Source: an uncultured Bacteroidales bacterium
GTDB taxonomy: Bacteria; Bacteroidota; Bacteroidia; Bacteroidales; UBA3663
Direction: 5' to 3'
DNA length: 6,349 nucleotides
NCBI GenBank assembly: GCA_905236195.1
Contig: CAJOOX010000116.1
Coordinates: forward strand, 1-6,349
The notes beneath the pieces were generated by a model. It was not told the DNA's origin, did not search any database, and saw nothing but the letters and a program-made list of their open reading frames with translations. Of this stretch, positions 6,291 through 6,349 are shown piece after piece (position 1 is the first letter of the stretch; every line of letters begins with the position of its first letter). Both the position numbers and the translations under genes were made by a program.

Positions 6291-6349
6291 CCTCTAGGAT
6301 TGCCTAGGATAGCCTAGGATAGCCTAGGATAGCCTAGAATAGCCTAGAA
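6291..6349. repeat. 10-bp CTAG-rich tandem repeat at the right edge
   Basis: About six copies of a 10-bp unit, consensus AGCCTAGGAT, start 5 nt after the regulator stop and run off the window. CTAG occurs at 6294, 6304, 6314, 6324, 6334 and 6344, exactly every 10 bp. The first copies are slightly degenerate and the last two change CCTAGG to CCTAGA. Adjacent CCTAGG palindromes can fold on each other with a 4-base ATAG loop. The unit is not a multiple of three and lies after a stop codon, so it is non-coding. Confidence 0.9.

Noticed and set aside
6291..6349. CRISPR array or start of one
   Set aside because: The unit is only 10 bp with no unique spacers; it is a simple tandem repeat.

Overview
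The window looks like a short contig from a Bacteroidales bacterium, most probably Prevotella-like. The evidence is three TATCTTTG boxes matching the Bacteroidetes -7 consensus (TAnnTTTG), GC-rich genes separated by very AT-rich gaps, no clear Shine-Dalgarno sequence at most starts, and protein types typical of that order. The genus is an inference; no rRNA or other marker gene is present.

Layout. (1) 1-764, plus strand: the C-terminal part of a membrane-linked family 2 glycosyltransferase. Its 5' end is missing, and a 7-bp tandem repeat occupies the left edge. (2) 801-831: a strong hairpin between converging genes. (3) 974-2308, minus strand: gdhA, NADP-type glutamate dehydrogenase, with a well-formed promoter (TTTG-N20-TATCTTTG) and inverted repeats on both sides of it. 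(4) 2309-2684: an AT-rich gap holding the gdhA promoter and leader and the hairpins that follow the next minus-strand gene. (5) 2685-4154, minus strand: a DASS/SLC13 sodium-coupled anion transporter. (6) 4155-4400: a divergent promoter region. (7) 4401-6286, plus strand: a tight two-gene unit with a 5-nt gap, encoding a six-helix voltage-gated K+ channel with a cytoplasmic zinc ribbon, then a LuxR-type regulator whose N-terminal part is a YtfE/ScdA-like di-iron hemerythrin domain. (8) 6291-6349: a 10-bp CTAG-rich tandem repeat running off the right edge.

gdhA (ammonium assimilation) and the anion transporter are ordinary metabolic genes, apparently transcribed separately. The most interesting part is the channel plus hemerythrin-LuxR pair. 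The regulator keeps a residue at every di-iron ligand position expected from YtfE but lacks the N-terminal Cys-Cys of ScdA/YtfE repair proteins. This suggests a sensor of nitric oxide, oxygen or redox state that controls transcription and is co-expressed with an ion channel. Both window ends fall in short tandem repeats, which suggests that assembly stopped there.
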